Source: Deltaproteobacteria bacterium (GTDB lineage Bacteria > Myxococcota_A > Polyangia > HGW-17). Taken from it: a stretch of DNA of 8,447 nucleotides. The stretch lies in assembly GCA_003249585.1 (NCBI GenBank), contig QKIM01000309.1:1-8447 (forward strand), in the 5' to 3' direction. Positions 6,289-8,447 of this stretch are shown here, one piece after another (positions within the stretch are counted from its first letter, which is position 1; each line of letters opens with the position of its first letter). A model generated the notes under the pieces. It made no database searches. It was not told where the DNA came from and was given only the letters and a program-made list of their open reading frames with translations. The position numbers were made by a program, and so were the translations under genes.

Positions 6289-7083
6289 TCAATGACGATC
6301 GTACATGGCCGGGTCGAGGGTGGTGATGGACGGCTCCCCGGAACAGACGGGACAGCGGGGGTTCTTTTTGAACTGCACCTCACTGAAGTGCATGGTGAGA
6401 CAGTCGGCGAAGAGGACGCGGGCGGTGAGGGGGGCGCCGGCCGAAGTGAGGTGCTTGATGGCCTCTGTGGCCTCGAGGGCGCCCAGGGTCCCGGCCACGG
6501 CGCCGAGGATACCTACCTGGTCGCCGTGGGGCGCGCCTGTGGGGATGACGGGCATGAGGCACCGCAGGCAGGGACCATCCGGGACGTGGGTGAAGAGCTG
6601 CCCCCCCCAGCCCATGACCCCGCAGTGGACGAAGGGGATCCTGGCCAGTACGCAGGCGTCGTTGATGAGGAACTTGGACTCGAAGGAGTCCACGCAGTCG
6701 AGGCCCAGATCGTAGCCTCGCACCATGGCCAGGGCGTTGGCGGCCGTGAGCCGCTCGCCGAAGGACTCCACGACGAGGTGGCTGTCCAGCCTGGCGACGG
6801 CCTCGGCGGCCGAGGAGATCTTGGGCTGCCCCAGGTTCGCTTCACCATGGAGGATCTGCCGGTTGAGGTTGGAGGGCTCCACGACGTCTCCGTCCATGAT
6901 GCCGATGGTCCCCACCCCGGCGGCGGCGAGGTAGGCGATGACGGGAGAGCGCAGGCCGCCGGCGCCCACCACCAGCACCCGCGCGGCGGCGAGCCTCTCC
7001 TGGCCGTGCCGGCCTACCCCTTCGAGCTGGAGGTGGCGACGGTATCGATCCATGTGGAGGTCGTCAGAGTACATTTTTTTCAC
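6289..7083 (-). CDS. ThiF/MoeB/HesA-family E1-like adenylyltransferase
   Basis: This 264-residue protein belongs to the family that adenylates the C-terminal glycine of ubiquitin-like sulfur carriers (ThiS, MoaD, CysO, HcyS). After RYRRHLQLEGVGRHGQERL (13-31) come the nucleotide-binding loop GAGGLRSP (40-47), MDGDVVEPSNLNRQ (63-76, with D66 and R75), K88 and LDCVDS (D129, D132). These match the ATP/Mg residues of MoeB. Two zinc-type CX2C pairs are present, C172/C175 and C244/C247. Oddities: the sixth glycine of GxGGLG is Arg45, and the conserved cysteine that precedes the GVLG motif in MoeB/ThiF is absent (PHGDQVGILG, 185-194). No sulfur-carrier gene is visible nearby, so the partner is unknown. 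The start is either the GTG at 7083 or the ATG at 7074; neither has a clear Shine-Dalgarno. It diverges from rrf2-cysK, which suggests a role in cysteine or homocysteine sulfur transfer. Confidence 0.87.
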   Translation of the reverse strand: MKKMYSDDLHMDRYRRHLQLEGVGRHGQERLAAARVLVVGAGGLRSPVIAYLAAAGVGTIGIMDGDVVEPSNLNRQILHGEANLGQPKISSAAEAVARLDSHLVVESFGERLTAANALAMVRGYDLGLDCVDSFESKFLINDACVLARIPFVHCGVMGWGGQLFTHVPDGPCLRCLMPVIPTGAPHGDQVGILGAVAGTLGALEATEAIKHLTSAGAPLTARVLFADCLTMHFSEVQFKKNPRCPVCSGEPSITTLDPAMYDRH

Positions 7084-7092
7084 GATTGAGGG

Positions 7093-7121
7093 TTGACGCG
7101 AGGCCGCCCCGGGGTTATTCT
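7093..7121 (+). promoter_or_regulatory. Sigma70-type promoter of rrf2-cysK
   Basis: TTGACG (7093-7098), a 17-bp spacer and TATTCT (7116-7121) match the consensus at 5 of 6 and 4 of 6 positions. Transcription should begin at about 7128, leaving a leader of about 39 nt. The start site abuts the inverted repeat at 7129-7146. Confidence 0.65.
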
Positions 7122-7122
7122 A
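7117..7122 (-). promoter_or_regulatory. Candidate -10 for the divergent thiF-like gene
   Basis: Read on the minus strand, the same bases give TAGAAT, 5 of 6 to TATAAT. No good -35 stands at the right distance (CCTATA at 17 bp). A start at about 7110 would give a 26-nt leader to the GTG at 7083. It overlaps the plus-strand -10 almost completely, as in bidirectional promoters with a near-symmetric -10. Confidence 0.4.
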
Positions 7123-7128
7123 CTAATA

Positions 7129-7146
7129 CCCTATAGTGTTATAGGG
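7129..7146. promoter_or_regulatory. 18-bp inverted repeat, probable Rrf2-family operator
   Basis: CCCTATA-GTGT-TATAGGG has two perfect 7-bp arms. It covers about +2 to +19 of the predicted rrf2 transcript, where a bound dimer would block transcription, and about -19 to -36 relative to the possible thiF-side start. Its AT-rich core and location directly before an Rrf2 gene suggest autoregulation together with cysK control. No second copy of the repeat was found in the window. Confidence 0.65.
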
Positions 7147-7166
7147 AACTCACAAAAGGAGTCCCC

Positions 7167-7610
7167 ATGAAGATCTCGACCAAAGTCCGCTACGCCACCA
7201 GAGCCATGCTGGAGCTGGCCCGCCAGGGGGGACCGACCCCGGTGCTCATCGAGACCATAGCAAAAAACCAGGACCTCTCGAAGAAATATCTGGAGACCCT
7301 CCTCAACACTCTCAAGAACAACGGCATGGTCAAGAGCGTGCGGGGAAAGGGGGGCGGGTACCGCCTCAACGCGGACCCCGAGCAGATCACCGTGCGGGAT
7401 ATCTATGTGGCCATCGAGGGGCCCCATGCCGTCGTGGAGTGCATCGGCGGCGAGGAGATGTGCATGCGGTCGGACATCTGCGCCACCCAGGAGCTGTGGA
7501 GCGAGATCACCGTAGCCCTGCTGGACATCCTCGAGCAGCACACCCTGGCCGATCTGGTGCGCCGGACCGATGAGAAGCAGCGCCACTTTCACAACATGTA
7601 CTATATCTAA
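7167..7610 (+). CDS. Rrf2-family transcriptional regulator, IscR/CymR-like, with three cysteines
   Basis: The product is a 147-residue winged-helix regulator. The N-terminus MKISTKVRYATRAMLELA is typical of Rrf2. The helix-turn-helix spans about 26-52 (IETIAKNQDLSKKYLETLL, with E43 as in IscR) and is followed by the wing VRGKGGGYRL (58-67). Cysteines C92, C99 and C105 are spaced CX6CX5C, close to the CX5CX5C that holds the [2Fe-2S] cluster of IscR or the cluster of NsrR. The IscR histidine ligand three residues after the last cysteine is Gln108 here. CymR-type cysteine regulators usually lack these cysteines, so this protein may couple Fe-S or redox status to cysteine synthesis. The Shine-Dalgarno AAAAGGAG precedes the ATG, and cysK follows after 13 bp in one operon. 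Likely targets are its own promoter and perhaps the divergent thiF-like gene, through the 7129-7146 repeat. Confidence 0.92.
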   Translation: MKISTKVRYATRAMLELARQGGPTPVLIETIAKNQDLSKKYLETLLNTLKNNGMVKSVRGKGGGYRLNADPEQITVRDIYVAIEGPHAVVECIGGEEMCMRSDICATQELWSEITVALLDILEQHTLADLVRRTDEKQRHFHNMYYI

Positions 7611-7623
7611 AAGGAAGACCATC

Positions 7624-8447
7624 ATGAGAACCAAAGGAACCATCGCCAGCAACATCACTGAACTCGTCGGAGGAACGCCCATGGTGCGGCTCTCCCGCAT
7701 CGCACCGGGGCTTGGGGCCGAGGTCGTCGCCAAACTCGAGAGCTTCAACCCCCTCTCCAGCGTCAAGGATAGAATCGCTCTGTCCATGATCAAAAGCGCC
7801 GAGCAGGAGGGGACCCTCAGACCTGGGGACACCATCGTGGAGCCCACCAGCGGCAACACGGGGATCGGCCTGGCCTTCGTGGCCGCCGCCCGGGGGTACA
7901 AGGTCATCATCACCATGCCCGACTCCATGAGCGTGGAGCGGCGCAACATGCTCAAGGCCCTCGGAGCGACCGTAGAGTTGACTCCAGGGGCCCAGGGAAT
8001 GCGTGGTGCCATCAACCGGGCCGAAGAGCTCGCCAAGACCCCCGGCATGATCCTGCTCGGCCAGTTCTCCAATCCGGCGAACCCGCGAATACATCGGGAG
8101 ACCACGGCCATGGAGATCTGGGAAGACTGTGCCGGGCGTGTGGATTTCCTCGTGGCCGGCGTAGGGACGGGGGGGACGGTCACGGGAACGGGATCGCGGC
8201 TCAAGGAGCTCAACCCCGCCCTGCAGGTGGTCGCGGTGGAGCCCCTGCGCAGCGCCGTCATGTCCGGGAGCGGCCCGGGACCCCACCAGATCCAGGGGAT
8301 CGGCGCGGGATTCATCCCCGAGGTGATGGACACCACCCTGGTGGATCGCGTGTATATGGTGGACGACCATGAGGCCTTCGAGGCCGCGCGCCTTCTGGCC
8401 CGCACCGAGGGGATCCTGTGCGGCATCTCCTCGGGAGCGGCTCTCGT
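7624..8447 (+). CDS. cysK: Cysteine synthase / O-acetylserine sulfhydrylase (CysK), 3' end outside window
   Basis: CysK replaces the acetyl group of O-acetylserine with sulfide to make cysteine, using PLP. The window holds 274 codons without a stop; the family is usually about 300-310 residues, so roughly the last 30-35 are missing. Motifs are NITELVGGTPMVRL (10-23), the PLP lysine K48 in SSVKDRIA, the substrate loop TSGNTG (75-80), QFSNPANPRIH (147-157), the phosphate-binding loop GVGTGGTVTGTG (179-190), QGIGAGFIPE and the late GISSGAAL. The start ATG has AAGGA upstream and lies 13 bp after rrf2. The pattern is that of CysK/CysM-type beta-replacement enzymes rather than cystathionine beta-synthase, since no extra N-terminal haem region exists. 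It should partner with the serine acetyltransferase at 2800-3726, whose GGGI tail suits CysK docking. Confidence 0.95.
   Translation, partial: MRTKGTIASNITELVGGTPMVRLSRIAPGLGAEVVAKLESFNPLSSVKDRIALSMIKSAEQEGTLRPGDTIVEPTSGNTGIGLAFVAAARGYKVIITMPDSMSVERRNMLKALGATVELTPGAQGMRGAINRAEELAKTPGMILLGQFSNPANPRIHRETTAMEIWEDCAGRVDFLVAGVGTGGTVTGTGSRLKELNPALQVVAVEPLRSAVMSGSGPGPHQIQGIGAGFIPEVMDTTLVDRVYMVDDHEAFEAARLLARTEGILCGISSGAAL

Noticed and set aside
6210..6383. N-terminal extension of NadA to 6383
   Set aside because: It overlaps the end of the thiF-like gene, encodes an Arg/Pro-rich stretch foreign to NadA, and a strong AAAGGAG precedes the ATG at 6209.
6115..7089. A 324-codon plus-strand open frame opposite the thiF-like gene and the start of nadA
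   Set aside because: It is antisense to a clear E1-like gene, with biased composition and no domain.
7131..8426. A 431-codon minus-strand open frame opposite rrf2 and cysK
   Set aside because: It is antisense to two strongly supported genes and begins inside the operator region; the product has no recognisable motif.

Overview
The window is high-GC DNA with dense, tightly spaced genes and strong Shine-Dalgarno sites. The gene set points to an anaerobic or facultatively anaerobic bacterium of the deltaproteobacterial type (Desulfobacterota or relatives). It includes NadA-type quinolinate synthase, a two-cluster ferredoxin of an anaerobe family, a non-cAMP Crp/Fnr regulator, and an Rrf2 regulator in front of cysK. 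The taxonomic call is an inference from gene content only. I see no mobile element, CRISPR array, tRNA or rRNA.

Layout. At the left edge (1-64, minus) is the first 21 codons of an exported protein. Divergent from it is a leucine-rich-repeat lipoprotein (241-1431, plus), followed by serC (1525-2613, plus). A convergent gap of 186 bp with one hairpin separates serC from a minus-strand block. In transcription order that block is: a ThiF/MoeB-type E1-like enzyme (7083-6289), nadA (6209-5274), a Crp/Fnr regulator (5266-4577), a ferredoxin (4498-3740) and a long-form serine acetyltransferase (3726-2800). Divergent from the thiF-like gene is the plus-strand pair rrf2 (7167-7610) and cysK (from 7624, cut by the window end at 8447).

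How it works together. SerC makes phosphoserine, the serine acetyltransferase makes O-acetylserine, and CysK makes cysteine, so three steps of one pathway lie within 7 kb. The acetyltransferase ends in Gly-Gly-Gly-Ile, the kind of C-terminal isoleucine tail that docks into CysK. Around these are iron-sulfur proteins (NadA, ferredoxin, probably the Rrf2 regulator) and a possible sulfur-carrier-activating enzyme. The region therefore reads as a cysteine / sulfur-transfer / Fe-S module.

Regulation is unusually legible. A perfect TTGAT-N4-ATCAA box (4548-4561) sits 32 bp, centre to centre, from a -10-like TAGAAC in front of the ferredoxin gene. That is class II Fnr activator geometry, and the box lies directly downstream of the Crp/Fnr gene. 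In the rrf2/thiF divergent gap, a perfect 18-bp inverted repeat (7129-7146) lies just downstream of a good sigma70 promoter for rrf2, next to a near-symmetric -10 that could also serve the opposite strand.

Two minus-strand starts are called shorter than the longest open frames: the ferredoxin at 4498 and nadA at 6209. The Crp/Fnr gene is called from a GTG at 5266. All three rest on ribosome-binding sites and neighbour overlaps.
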